17,476 nt of DNA from an uncultured Clostridium sp. (GTDB lineage Bacteria > Bacillota > Clostridia > TANB77 > CAG-508): contig USJU01000018.1 in assembly GCA_900555085.1 (NCBI GenBank), positions 1-17,476 on the forward strand, given 5' to 3'. Every line of letters starts with the position of its first letter. The stretch's first letter is position 1. This document shows positions 1-7,212 of the stretch, piece after piece. Position numbers and translations under genes: made by a program. Below the pieces are notes generated by a model. The model was not told where the DNA came from. It made no database searches and was given only the letters and a program-made list of their open reading frames with translations.

Positions 1-22
1 TATTAATGTTATATAAATAAAA

Positions 23-65
23 CATATTGTAAAATAAAAATAATTTACAATATGATTATTTTTTT
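23..65. terminator. Perfect 11-bp inverted repeat with T-run, possible terminator of an upstream gene
   Basis: CATATTGTAAA (23-33) and TTTACAATATG (44-54) are perfect reverse complements around a 10-nt A-rich loop. A run of T follows at 59-65. The stem is weak because it is AT-rich. It could end a plus-strand transcript that enters from outside the window, or it could be a protein-binding palindrome. The upstream gene is not visible, so the terminator reading is an inference. Confidence 0.4.
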
Positions 66-191
66 CAATTCATTTATTTCAAGGCGATTTTTATTCTTAA
101 AAAATCCAAATGAAAACAAATCTAAACGAAAGGAGGAAAAACAGAAATTTATCAGTAAAAAATTATAACAAAATCTTGAATAAGAAAATAC

Positions 192-218
192 AAATTGTTA
201 TAAAAATGTAATATAAAA
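192..218 (+). promoter_or_regulatory. WalR-type box upstream of the pilD promoter
   Basis: TGTTAT (196-201) and TGTAAT (207-212) form a direct repeat with an 11-bp period and an AAAAA spacer. This exactly fits the published WalR/YycF consensus TGTWAH-N5-TGTWAH. The enclosing 27 nt recur at 2469-2495 with one difference. The site lies 21 bp upstream of the -10 hexamer, a place suited to a response-regulator activator. Confidence 0.6.
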
Positions 219-233
219 TTAACTAAATTATGA

Positions 234-239
234 TATAAT
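234..239 (+). promoter_or_regulatory. -10 element of the pilD promoter
   Basis: This is a perfect TATAAT. No convincing -35 hexamer precedes it at 16-18 bp, which fits a promoter that depends on an activator bound at the upstream box. Transcription would start near position 246, so an ATG at 247 would be leaderless. This favours the internal ATG at 283 as the true start of the first gene. Confidence 0.6.
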
Positions 240-282
240 ACAAAAAATGCATTTATGCAGAAAGATACAAAGGAGAAATTTT

Positions 283-1098
283 ATGGTAACAGCAATTTTA
301 TACATTTTAATTTTTATTATGGGAGCCTATTTTGGAAGTTTTTATACTTTGGCGGTTTATAGAATTCCACTTGAATTAGATATTACACATGAACATTCTT
401 TTTGCCCTAATTGCAAGCATAAATTAGGATTTTTAGATTTGTTTCCTGTGTTTAGTTATATATTTTTAGGTGGAAAATGTAGATATTGTGGAATGAAAAT
501 AAATCCACGTTATTGTATATTAGAGGTACTTTCAGGCCTTACATTTGTTGCATTTACATATTCGTTAAATATAAATTTATATAACTTAGAAGCAGAAAAA
601 TTAATATTACTTGGTTTTTCAGCCTTATATTTTGCAGGTTTGTTTATAATTGCTGGAATAGATAAAGAAAGAATTCAAGTACAAAAAAAGGTATTATTGT
701 ATACAATAACTGTTGTTGCAGTATATATGAGCTATATGTATATTACAATGAATTTAGATATTATAAGATATGTAGGTTACTTAGGTTTTGTACTATTTCT
801 AGTAATATTAGATACAATAAAAATACGTAAAAAAGGCGAAGAAAGCTATGCTTTAAACTTATGGATGCTAGCTCTTGTAATGTGCATGTTTACAGGTGAA
901 GCAGTATTTTTATTAACTGCAATATATACATTATTAGCATGTGCTTTATATGTTCTTATTAAAAAAATAAAAAATAGAAAAAAATATGTAAAAAAAGAAA
1001 AAGAAAAAATAAAATTACCAATAGCATTTTATATGTGTGTATGCAATGTTATAACATATATAATTTGTAACTTTTTTGTTAATTACACTTTACTATAA
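283..1098 (+). CDS. pilD: Prepilin peptidase / N-methyltransferase (PilD-like, A24 family), atypical catalytic site
   Basis: Membrane enzyme that cleaves prepilin leaders and N-methylates the new N-terminus. The start at 283 has AGGAG at 271-275; the longer in-frame ATG at 247 has no such site and sits at the predicted transcript start. The product is 271 aa. An N-terminal membrane segment (about 3-22) and the family's cytoplasmic domain with two CxxC pairs (C41/C44, C66/C69) and the PVxSYxxLGGKCRYC block are clear, as are several further hydrophobic segments. The first catalytic aspartate is present as D127 (AGID). In Pseudomonas PilD the second aspartate lies 64 residues on, in GYGD; here that place (about 189-192) reads YALN, with no GxGD anywhere. 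It may be a divergent clostridial subfamily or an enzyme without peptidase activity. It is first in the pilus locus, 23 bp before the next gene. Confidence 0.85.
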   Translation: MVTAILYILIFIMGAYFGSFYTLAVYRIPLELDITHEHSFCPNCKHKLGFLDLFPVFSYIFLGGKCRYCGMKINPRYCILEVLSGLTFVAFTYSLNINLYNLEAEKLILLGFSALYFAGLFIIAGIDKERIQVQKKVLLYTITVVAVYMSYMYITMNLDIIRYVGYLGFVLFLVILDTIKIRKKGEESYALNLWMLALVMCMFTGEAVFLLTAIYTLLACALYVLIKKIKNRKKYVKKEKEKIKLPIAFYMCVCNVITYIICNFFVNYTLL

Positions 1099-1121
1099 TT
1101 GTATTATATAAGGAGTTTATA

Positions 1122-2282
1122 ATGAAAAATTTAAAAGAAAATAAAGGCTTTACTCAGGCAGATATTGTAATTTCAATAGTAATATTAATGCTATTTACAA
1201 CCTTAGTTTCTTCATTGTTTTACAATTCTTACGTATCTTCTATGAAAAGTAAAAGACATTCAGAGGCTACAATATATTTAACTAAAATTTTTGAATCCAT
1301 AGAATTAATTAGCTATGATAATTTAGAAAATGAAATTATAAATGTAATAAATAAAATTGATGAAAATAAGTTATCTGGAACAATTGTGGAAAGCGGAAAC
1401 ACACAAATTAGTTTATCCACACCTTATAAAGCAGAAGTGGAAATAAAAAAATATAATGAAATGGATGGAAATACAGATAAAGAAGATTTAGTAAAACTAA
1501 TAACTGTAACAATAAAATATAAATCTAAAAATGATAAAGAAGAAACTATTACAGCAAAAAGATTAAAAACAAAAGAAATAATTTATGAAGATAGCTTAGA
1601 AATTGTTCCAAATTTATATGAAGGTATGATTCCAATTAGTACAGAAACACAGGCAACAAATGAATATGCAACAAATTGGTTTGATTATTCTAAAGAAAAG
1701 GCAGCCAAAATAATGTTGCAAGATGGAAACTATAATACAGATACAGGAGAAATAACAAATGAGGGAAGTTCATTTGTGTATGTACCAAGATTTGCTTATA
1801 AAATAAATTCAGATGAAAGTATAGATATAAAATTTTTAAATACAGATGATACATGTAAAGATGGAAGTTCAACAGACATAAATTTTGAAAGCGATAATAT
1901 AGAAAACGACAAATACTATTTGCCAAGTTGCTTTTCACAAAATAATATACAAGTTGCAGGAATATGGGTTGGAGAATATTTAAGCAAGAGAAATACAGAA
2001 GGAAACAATGGAGAACAAATATATATAGGAAAAAAAGATGAAGCAAACAACTACAAATATTGGACAAATTTAACAGATGAAGAAAAACAAGAAAAATGCA
2101 ATTACCTAATAAGCGATGGAGCAAATTATGGATTAAAAGGAGACGAAACAGCAAAAATTGCAGGTACTAATATAAACAATATGCTAGAAAAACTAAAAAA
2201 ATCAAACTATAAATATATAGCAGAAGCAATACAAGAAAACGAAACAGACTATGAAGGATCATTCAGAGTAATAATATATTAA
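1122..2282 (+). CDS. PilV-like minor prepilin with large C-terminal domain
   Basis: Type IV pilus minor pilin candidate, 386 aa, with AGGAG at 1111-1115. A short basic leader ends in K8-G9, followed by F10-T11-Q12-A13-D14 and a hydrophobic helix (about 15-34). This is the class III prepilin signature, with mature residue 5 being Asp instead of the usual Glu. The next block, including ATIYLTKIFESIE and LVKLITVTIKYK (about 124-134), resembles PilV/PulI-type minor pilins. From about residue 165 there is an additional domain of roughly 220 aa with YVPRFAYKI (220-228) and GIWVGEY (280-286). From memory, similar segments occur on other clostridial pilin-like and surface proteins, but I cannot name the family. 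It would be exposed on the pilus, perhaps at the tip. Cotranscribed with pilD; the second half is rich in Asn, Asp, Glu and Lys. Confidence 0.75.
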   Translation: MKNLKENKGFTQADIVISIVILMLFTTLVSSLFYNSYVSSMKSKRHSEATIYLTKIFESIELISYDNLENEIINVINKIDENKLSGTIVESGNTQISLSTPYKAEVEIKKYNEMDGNTDKEDLVKLITVTIKYKSKNDKEETITAKRLKTKEIIYEDSLEIVPNLYEGMIPISTETQATNEYATNWFDYSKEKAAKIMLQDGNYNTDTGEITNEGSSFVYVPRFAYKINSDESIDIKFLNTDDTCKDGSSTDINFESDNIENDKYYLPSCFSQNNIQVAGIWVGEYLSKRNTEGNNGEQIYIGKKDEANNYKYWTNLTDEEKQEKCNYLISDGANYGLKGDETAKIAGTNINNMLEKLKKSNYKYIAEAIQENETDYEGSFRVIIY

Positions 2283-2299
2283 TTTTTATTGAATTGTAT

Positions 2300-2466
2300 A
2301 AAGGGCAGTTAAGAGTTAATTTTCACAATTGAAAAATATATAATGTAGCTCCACGAGGGTGAAGCATTTTTCTTTCGAAAACATGCAGAAAGAAAATATC
2401 CTTCACCTTGCAAGATGGAGCGGTTTTTGTATATGTTGTGAATAAAAGGCTTAGAGATTGCCCTTT
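2300..2466. other. 167-nt imperfect rod-like inverted repeat, candidate structured RNA
   Basis: The space between the two prepilin genes folds on itself along almost its whole length. Paired blocks are AAAGGGCA (2300-2307) with TGCCCTTT (2459-2466); CACAA (2324-2328) with TTGTG (2436-2440); GCTCCA (2348-2353) with TGGAGC (2416-2421); GGTGAAG (2358-2364) with CTTCACC (2401-2407); and a 9-bp apical stem 2368-2376/2388-2396. A large AU-rich internal loop (about 2330-2347 and 2422-2435) divides it in the middle. The plus-strand copy ends in TTTT. The architecture recalls 6S RNA, but I see no sequence match or good promoter to prove it. A palindromic mobile remnant or an attenuator is also possible. 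Either strand could be the functional one. Confidence 0.45.
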
Positions 2467-2468
2467 TA

Positions 2469-2495
2469 AAATTGTAATAAAAATGTAATATAAAA
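2469..2495 (+). promoter_or_regulatory. WalR-type box upstream of the prepilin-pilBTC promoter
   Basis: TGTAAT (2473-2478), an AAAAA spacer and TGTAAT (2484-2489) make a perfect match to the WalR consensus TGTWAH-N5-TGTWAH. The 27-nt block is 26/27 identical to that at 192-218. It sits just outside the long inverted repeat and 22 bp before TATAAT. Confidence 0.6.
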
Positions 2496-2511
2496 ACCAC
2501 ATATTGTATGC

Positions 2512-2517
2512 TATAAT
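2512..2517 (+). promoter_or_regulatory. -10 element of the second pilus promoter
   Basis: Perfect TATAAT with no good -35 hexamer at the usual distance, as at the pilD promoter. The predicted transcript starts near 2524 and gives a leader of about 25 nt before the ATG at 2549. Confidence 0.55.
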
Positions 2518-2548
2518 TAAACAGAATAAAAAGATTTAAGAGGTAAAA

Positions 2549-2980
2549 ATGAAATCAGAAAAAGGAATTACACTAACAAGTTTAGTTATATACGTAATTG
2601 GTATAACAATAATATTTGCTGTTGTAGCCAACCTTACAATATACTTTAATAAAAACTCAAGAACAATAGAATACACAACAAATAATTCTGCACAAATTAC
2701 AAGGTTAAACCAATATTTAATTAATGATACAAAAAAAGAAAATGCACAAATTACAGAAGCTAATGAAAATATAATAACAATACAAACAAATGGAGAAACT
2801 ATTAAATATACTTATGATAAAAACAGTAAAGGAATATACAGAAACAAAGTAAAAATAGCTAACGATGTTCAAGGATTTAAAGTAAATAAAGAAATAATAT
2901 ATGATAAAACTAAATTATTATTAAATGTTACAATAGGTGAGCAAGAACAAATACAAAAAGATTTAGAATATATAATATAA
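2549..2980 (+). CDS. PilW-like minor prepilin
   Basis: Small pilin-like protein, 143 aa, with a TAAGAGG ribosome-binding site at 2537-2543. The leader is six residues (MKSEKG); cleavage would fall before I7-T8-L9-T10-S11, followed by a hydrophobic helix to about residue 29. Mature position 5 is Ser11, so the conserved Glu5 is missing, as in some tip or initiator pseudopilins. The C-terminal part, with repeated patterns such as ETIKYTYDKNSKGIYRNKVKIA (about 76-97) and a following DVQGFKV, resembles PilW/PulJ/ComGF-type minor pilins that usually pair with a PilV-type partner, here the preceding gene. It opens the second pilus transcription unit; pilB follows after 29 bp. Function as a minor pilin is inferred from signature and context. 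Confidence 0.72.
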   Translation: MKSEKGITLTSLVIYVIGITIIFAVVANLTIYFNKNSRTIEYTTNNSAQITRLNQYLINDTKKENAQITEANENIITIQTNGETIKYTYDKNSKGIYRNKVKIANDVQGFKVNKEIIYDKTKLLLNVTIGEQEQIQKDLEYII

Positions 2981-3009
2981 ATTAACAAAAGAAGAGAGGA
3001 GCGATAAAA

Positions 3010-4638
3010 ATGGATATAAAGCGTAAACAACCAATAGGAATTGAATTGGTTAGAAGGGGAGTTGTAACAGAAAATGATATTGAAAAAGCACTAGCATATC
3101 AAAAACAACATTCAGATCAAAAATTAGGTGACATTTTAAATACTTTAAAAGTATGTGATTCACAAGTTTTAATAGATGCTATAGCTGAAATAGAAGGAGA
3201 AAAAGGAATTTTACTTACTCCTGGAAAAGTTGAAATAAATGTACAAGATTATATCTCTTTAGATGTTGCAAGACAAAACAAAGCTGTTCCATTTCAAGTA
3301 GAACCAGGAAAAATAAAAGTATGTTTTTCAAGTACAATAAATAGAAGGTCAATGGAAAATATTAGACTAATGCTTTTAAACAAAGGATTAGTTATGGAAA
3401 AATATATAACATTTGAAGAAAATATAAACAATATTTTAGATTCATTTGAAGGCGAAATTTCTGAAAATATGAGTGCTGAAAATGATATTACAACACTTGT
3501 AGATAGTATAATAAAAACAGCAATAGATAAAAGAACTAGTGATATTCACATAGAGCCAGAAGAAGATAAAGTTAGAATTAGATATAGAATAGATGGAGAA
3601 TTAATTACAGTTGCAGAAATAGACAAAGATAAGCAAAGTCAATTAATAGGTAGATTAAAAGCAATTTCCGAAATGCACCAAGAAAAGCAAGAATCACAAG
3701 ATGGAAGAATAACAATGTATCCAGAATATAATATTCGTGTATCATCACAAAAGAATATTTTTGGCGAAAAATTCGTTTTAAGATTACTAAAAAAAGATCA
3801 AAGTATAAAAGGAATTTTCGAATTAGGATTTCCAAATGACGAAAAAATATTAAAAGACTGTTTTAACAAAAAGAATTCAATTGTAGTTGTTGCAGCACCT
3901 ACAGGTGAAGGAAAAACAACAACACTATATAGTATAATAGATTACTTAAATGCACCAGAAATTAATATAACAACAATAGAAGACCCAGTTGAAATACGCA
4001 TACCAGGATTAAACCAAATAGAAATTGATACTAAAACAAGTTTTTCAGATTCTTTAAGAACAGTTTTAAGACAAGACCCAGATATAATTTTAGTTGGAGA
4101 AATAAGAGATAATGAAACAGCAGAAATAGCAATGCAATCAGGTCAAACAGGACACTATGTATTATCAACAATACACACAATTGATGCAATAGAAGTTATT
4201 ACAAGACTTAGAAAGTTTGGTGTTTCAAACTATGACATAGCAAGTACACTTGCAACATCTGTATCACAAAGACTTGTAAGAAAAATATGTCCTAATTGTG
4301 CAAAAGAAAGAGATTTCAATGAAGAAGAAAAAGAAATTATAAAAAGAATTGGCGATAGATATGGAGTAGAATACAATTTAGAAGGCAAAAAAACATATGA
4401 TGTTGTTGGATGCAACCATTGTAATCAAACAGGTTATTACGAAAGAATAGGTATATTTGAGCAACTAGTTTTAAATGAAGAAATAAAACAATTAATTGTA
4501 GATAATAAATCTACGTTAGAAATAAAAAGAGAAGCTGCTAAATATGGCTATAAACCACTAATTACAGATGGAATTCAAAAAGTTATAGATGGAATAACAA
4601 CTTTAGACGAATTAAACAATAAACTTGTGATATACTAA
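3010..4638 (+). CDS. pilB: Type IV pilus extension ATPase PilB (GspE family)
   Basis: Cytoplasmic hexameric ATPase that powers pilus assembly. The product is 542 aa, close to family length, with a GAGAGGAG site 8 nt before the ATG. Order of domains: an N-terminal MshEN/T2SSE-N domain (about 9-150), a second N-terminal ATPase subdomain with TSDIHIEP, then the RecA-like core. Visible motifs are Walker A (297-304, with K302; PTGEGKTT has Glu where Ser is usual), the Asp box IEDPVE (323-328), Walker B DPDIILVGEIRD (356-367) and the His box TGHYVLSTIHT (380-390). The tetracysteine zinc site C427/C430/C468/C471 is intact and typical of PilB/GspE rather than PilT. It is followed by pilT after 12 bp. 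Confidence 0.95.
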   Translation: MDIKRKQPIGIELVRRGVVTENDIEKALAYQKQHSDQKLGDILNTLKVCDSQVLIDAIAEIEGEKGILLTPGKVEINVQDYISLDVARQNKAVPFQVEPGKIKVCFSSTINRRSMENIRLMLLNKGLVMEKYITFEENINNILDSFEGEISENMSAENDITTLVDSIIKTAIDKRTSDIHIEPEEDKVRIRYRIDGELITVAEIDKDKQSQLIGRLKAISEMHQEKQESQDGRITMYPEYNIRVSSQKNIFGEKFVLRLLKKDQSIKGIFELGFPNDEKILKDCFNKKNSIVVVAAPTGEGKTTTLYSIIDYLNAPEINITTIEDPVEIRIPGLNQIEIDTKTSFSDSLRTVLRQDPDIILVGEIRDNETAEIAMQSGQTGHYVLSTIHTIDAIEVITRLRKFGVSNYDIASTLATSVSQRLVRKICPNCAKERDFNEEEKEIIKRIGDRYGVEYNLEGKKTYDVVGCNHCNQTGYYERIGIFEQLVLNEEIKQLIVDNKSTLEIKREAAKYGYKPLITDGIQKVIDGITTLDELNNKLVIY

Positions 4639-4650
4639 GGAGGAAATGAA

Positions 4651-5757
4651 ATGGTAAATATGGATAAAGTTTTAGATGTGGCTATTGAAAAAGATGCATC
4701 TGATATACATTTAGTAAATGAATTAAAACCAATGTTAAGAATAAGAAGAAGACTAGAACCAATAGAAGAAATGGATGTATTAACACCAGACGATATGAGT
4801 GAAATATATGACTATTTGGTTATGGGAAATGTTGAAAAAGATGAAGTATACAGAACAACCAAAAGATTAGATGCATCATATGAATACAAAGATATACGTT
4901 TAAGAGTAAATGTTTCCATTGCAAATGAAGTGCCAGTTTTTACTTTAAGACTTATAAAAAGTACACTTCCAAGATACGAAGATTTAGGAGTTCCAGATGT
5001 TGTAAGACGTATGACATACCAACCACAAGGATTAATTTTGGTTACTGGTAAAACAAACTCTGGTAAAACAACAACACTTAATGCTTTAATAAACCATATA
5101 AACGAAAATCAAAATAGAAAAATTCTTACACTAGAAAACCCAGTTGAATTTAGACACCATAGTAAAAAATCTATGATAGTTCAAAAAGAAGTTGGAGAAG
5201 GTAGAGATGTTCTAACTTTTAGCGATGGTGTTAAAAACTCATTAAGAGAAGACTGCGATATTCTTGTAATAGGAGAGATTAGAGATAAAGAAACAATGGA
5301 AGCAGGAATAGAAATGGCAGAATCTGGACACTTGGTAATTGGAACTTTGCACACAAAATCTTGTGCAGAAACAATAGATAGAATGATAAACTTCTATGAA
5401 GTTAGAGATCAAGCATCTATAAAATATTTATTATCATCAGTTCTTAAATTAGTTGTTTCACAAAGACTATTACCAGATACAAAAGGAGGTCTAGCTTTAC
5501 TTCCAGAGGTTATGGTAGTAGACAACATTGTTGCAGGTATAATTAGAAAAGACAAAATAAGTGTGTCTGAAATAGAAGATGCTATACAAAGTGGAGCAGA
5601 TAAAGGAAGTATAGGTATTATTAATTCTTTGGCAGAATTATTTGTAGACGAAAGAATAACTTTAGAACAAGCAAAAGCACAAATAGAAGAAAAAAATATT
5701 GAAGTATTAAACAGAACAATAATGCAATTAAAAATAAAAAGAGGTAAAACAAATTAA
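4651..5757 (+). CDS. pilT: Type IV pilus retraction ATPase PilT
   Basis: Cytoplasmic ATPase that drives pilus retraction. The product is 368 aa with no zinc tetracysteine, as expected for PilT. AAGGAGG overlaps the pilB stop and lies 7 nt before the ATG. An N-terminal PAS-like part includes ASDIHL. Walker A is GKTNSGKTT (133-141), the Asp box is LENPVEF, Walker B is CDILVIGEIRD (202-212) and the His box is SGHLVIGTLHT (225-235). A C-terminal segment VAGIIRKDKI corresponds to the family's AIRNLIRE region. Several usually invariant places differ: Asn for Gly in Walker A (N136), Asn for Asp in the Asp box and Cys for Pro before Walker B (C202). The glutamates at the catalytic places are kept. 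It lies between pilB and pilC. Confidence 0.93.
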   Translation: MVNMDKVLDVAIEKDASDIHLVNELKPMLRIRRRLEPIEEMDVLTPDDMSEIYDYLVMGNVEKDEVYRTTKRLDASYEYKDIRLRVNVSIANEVPVFTLRLIKSTLPRYEDLGVPDVVRRMTYQPQGLILVTGKTNSGKTTTLNALINHINENQNRKILTLENPVEFRHHSKKSMIVQKEVGEGRDVLTFSDGVKNSLREDCDILVIGEIRDKETMEAGIEMAESGHLVIGTLHTKSCAETIDRMINFYEVRDQASIKYLLSSVLKLVVSQRLLPDTKGGLALLPEVMVVDNIVAGIIRKDKISVSEIEDAIQSGADKGSIGIINSLAELFVDERITLEQAKAQIEEKNIEVLNRTIMQLKIKRGKTN

Positions 5758-5771
5758 GGAGGAAAACTTAT

Positions 5772-7127
5772 ATGCCTGTATTTGCATATAAGGCTGTTAC
5801 AGAAAGTGGCCTAGTAGTAAAAAATAAAATAGAAGAAACCAATAAACATTCTGTAGTTCAAAGATTAAAAAGAAACAATCTTATGCCCATTAGTATTATG
5901 CCAGTTAGAGGTTTAATACTAAATTCAAAAAAACAGAAAAAAGAAAGAAAAAATTATTCAGATATTAGTCAAATAATGAAAAATGTAAATACTGCAAATA
6001 TTATGCAGCAAGATATTAAAGGATTTACATTAAAAGAAAAAATAATGATATCTTTAAATGCAAATCAAAAAGTAACAACAAGAGACTTGCTTATATTTAC
6101 TGAAAATTTTTATTTGTTAAAAAAGGCTAACTTTAACAATATACATGCGCTAACAACAATAATACAAAGTACAGAAAACTGGACATTTAAGGGAATACTA
6201 GAAGATATTTTAGCAGGGCTAGAATCTGGTGAAAATATGTTTACAACTATGGAATATTATTCAAATGTATTTCCATACATTTATATAAATATGATTAAGG
6301 TTGGAGAACTTTCAGGTTCTATGGAACAATCTTTGCAACAAGCAGTAAAATATCTAGAAGATTCGGACGACTTAAATAAAAGAGTTAGAAAAATGGTTAT
6401 ACCAAATGTTGCTTTAGTTGTGTTACTTTTAGTATTATTAGTAGTCGGAACAAAATTTGGTATACCGGTTGTAGAAGGTGTATATGAATCTGTTGGAAGT
6501 AGTGCACAACTACCTGCTGCGACTTTGTGGTTTAAACATGTTGTTGAATTAATAGAACAATATTGGTTAATTCCAACAGTTGTATTTATAGGTGCTGTTG
6601 CAGGATTAATATATTATATAAATACACCAAAAGGAAAATATAATTTTCATTTATTTAAATATAAAATGCCAGTTTTTGGAGAGCTAAATTTTGCAATAGA
6701 TTTTTCAAGATTTATGAAAGCCATGCTTTTAAACCTACAAAATGGAATGAGAATACAAGACTCTTTGGAAGTTGCAAAAAATGTTGTTTCAAATTATGTA
6801 TTACTTTCAATAATAGAAACAGCGATAAACAACATAATAATGGGTACCTCATGGATTGAACCATTTGAAAAATCTGGACTTGCATCATCAATGATAACAG
6901 AAATGTTAAAAATAGGTATGCAAACAGACTTAGCAGAAATGATGGAAAAACTAGTTGAATACATGGAAATGGATATAGAACAAATAATGCAAAAAATTAT
7001 GGCAATAATGCCACAAATAATACAAGCTCTAGTTGGTGTTGTATTAGTATTCTTCGTTCTAGTTATATTAGTACCAGCACTACAAGTATATATGGGTAAC
7101 TTCTTATTTGATGCCGCAGGTGTTTAG
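5772..7127 (+). CDS. pilC: Type IV pilus inner-membrane platform protein PilC (GspF family)
   Basis: Polytopic platform protein on which PilB and PilT act. The product is 451 aa, about 50 longer than usual. AAGGAGG at 5756-5762 supports the start. The N-terminus FAYKAVTESGLVVKNKI is the usual short domain of the family. A basic linker at about 50-100 accounts for the extra length. Two GspF repeats follow: the first about 100-235 with VGELSGSMEQSL (177-188), the second about 295-440 with PVFGELNFAIDFSRFMKAML (300-319). Membrane segments lie at about 208-227, 265-283 and 414-440. The VGExxG-type motif of the second repeat is degenerate (IGMQTDLAEM). It is the last pilus gene here; no pilM/N/O genes follow. 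Confidence 0.92.
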   Translation: MPVFAYKAVTESGLVVKNKIEETNKHSVVQRLKRNNLMPISIMPVRGLILNSKKQKKERKNYSDISQIMKNVNTANIMQQDIKGFTLKEKIMISLNANQKVTTRDLLIFTENFYLLKKANFNNIHALTTIIQSTENWTFKGILEDILAGLESGENMFTTMEYYSNVFPYIYINMIKVGELSGSMEQSLQQAVKYLEDSDDLNKRVRKMVIPNVALVVLLLVLLVVGTKFGIPVVEGVYESVGSSAQLPAATLWFKHVVELIEQYWLIPTVVFIGAVAGLIYYINTPKGKYNFHLFKYKMPVFGELNFAIDFSRFMKAMLLNLQNGMRIQDSLEVAKNVVSNYVLLSIIETAINNIIMGTSWIEPFEKSGLASSMITEMLKIGMQTDLAEMMEKLVEYMEMDIEQIMQKIMAIMPQIIQALVGVVLVFFVLVILVPALQVYMGNFLFDAAGV

Positions 7128-7167
7128 GATTTATATAAGGTTTTGCAAGAAATAATAATATAAATAA

Positions 7168-7193
7168 TGTAGGGGCGACCATTGGTCGCCTTT
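7168..7193 (+). repeat. GTAGGGGCG-type hairpin repeat, copy A
   Basis: GTAG at 7169-7172 leads into GGCGACC (7174-7180), loop ATT and GGTCGCC (7184-7190): a 7-bp GC stem in an AT-rich background. It belongs to the family found four more times at 15094-16246. It lies between pilC and the ROK gene, ending 8 nt before the ROK ribosome-binding site, and could weakly terminate the pilus transcript or shape the ROK leader. Confidence 0.75.
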
Positions 7194-7212
7194 GTTAAAA
7201 GGAGATATACAA

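Noticed and set aside
129..136. AAAGGAGG, a perfect Shine-Dalgarno sequence
   Set aside because: No ATG, GTG or TTG follows within a usable distance; treated as chance purine-rich sequence.
110..211. Small ORF of 33 codons with a basic product upstream of pilD
   Set aside because: It has no ribosome-binding site, lies upstream of the mapped -10 and runs through the WalR-type box; low-complexity A-rich sequence explains it.
247..282. Upstream in-frame ATG giving a 12-residue longer prepilin peptidase
   Set aside because: It falls at the predicted transcript start, has no ribosome-binding site and adds residues that do not fit the family's N-terminus. The ATG at 283 has a good AGGAG.
2292..2476. 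AATTGTA direct repeat as a target-site duplication of a mobile element
   Set aside because: It is only 7 bp, AT-rich, not flush with the element ends, and overlaps the WalR-type box. Kept only as a rival idea in the finding.
2309..2500. Minus-strand ORF of 63 codons across the long inverted repeat
   Set aside because: It is the by-product of the structured repeat, with no ribosome-binding site and no family resemblance.
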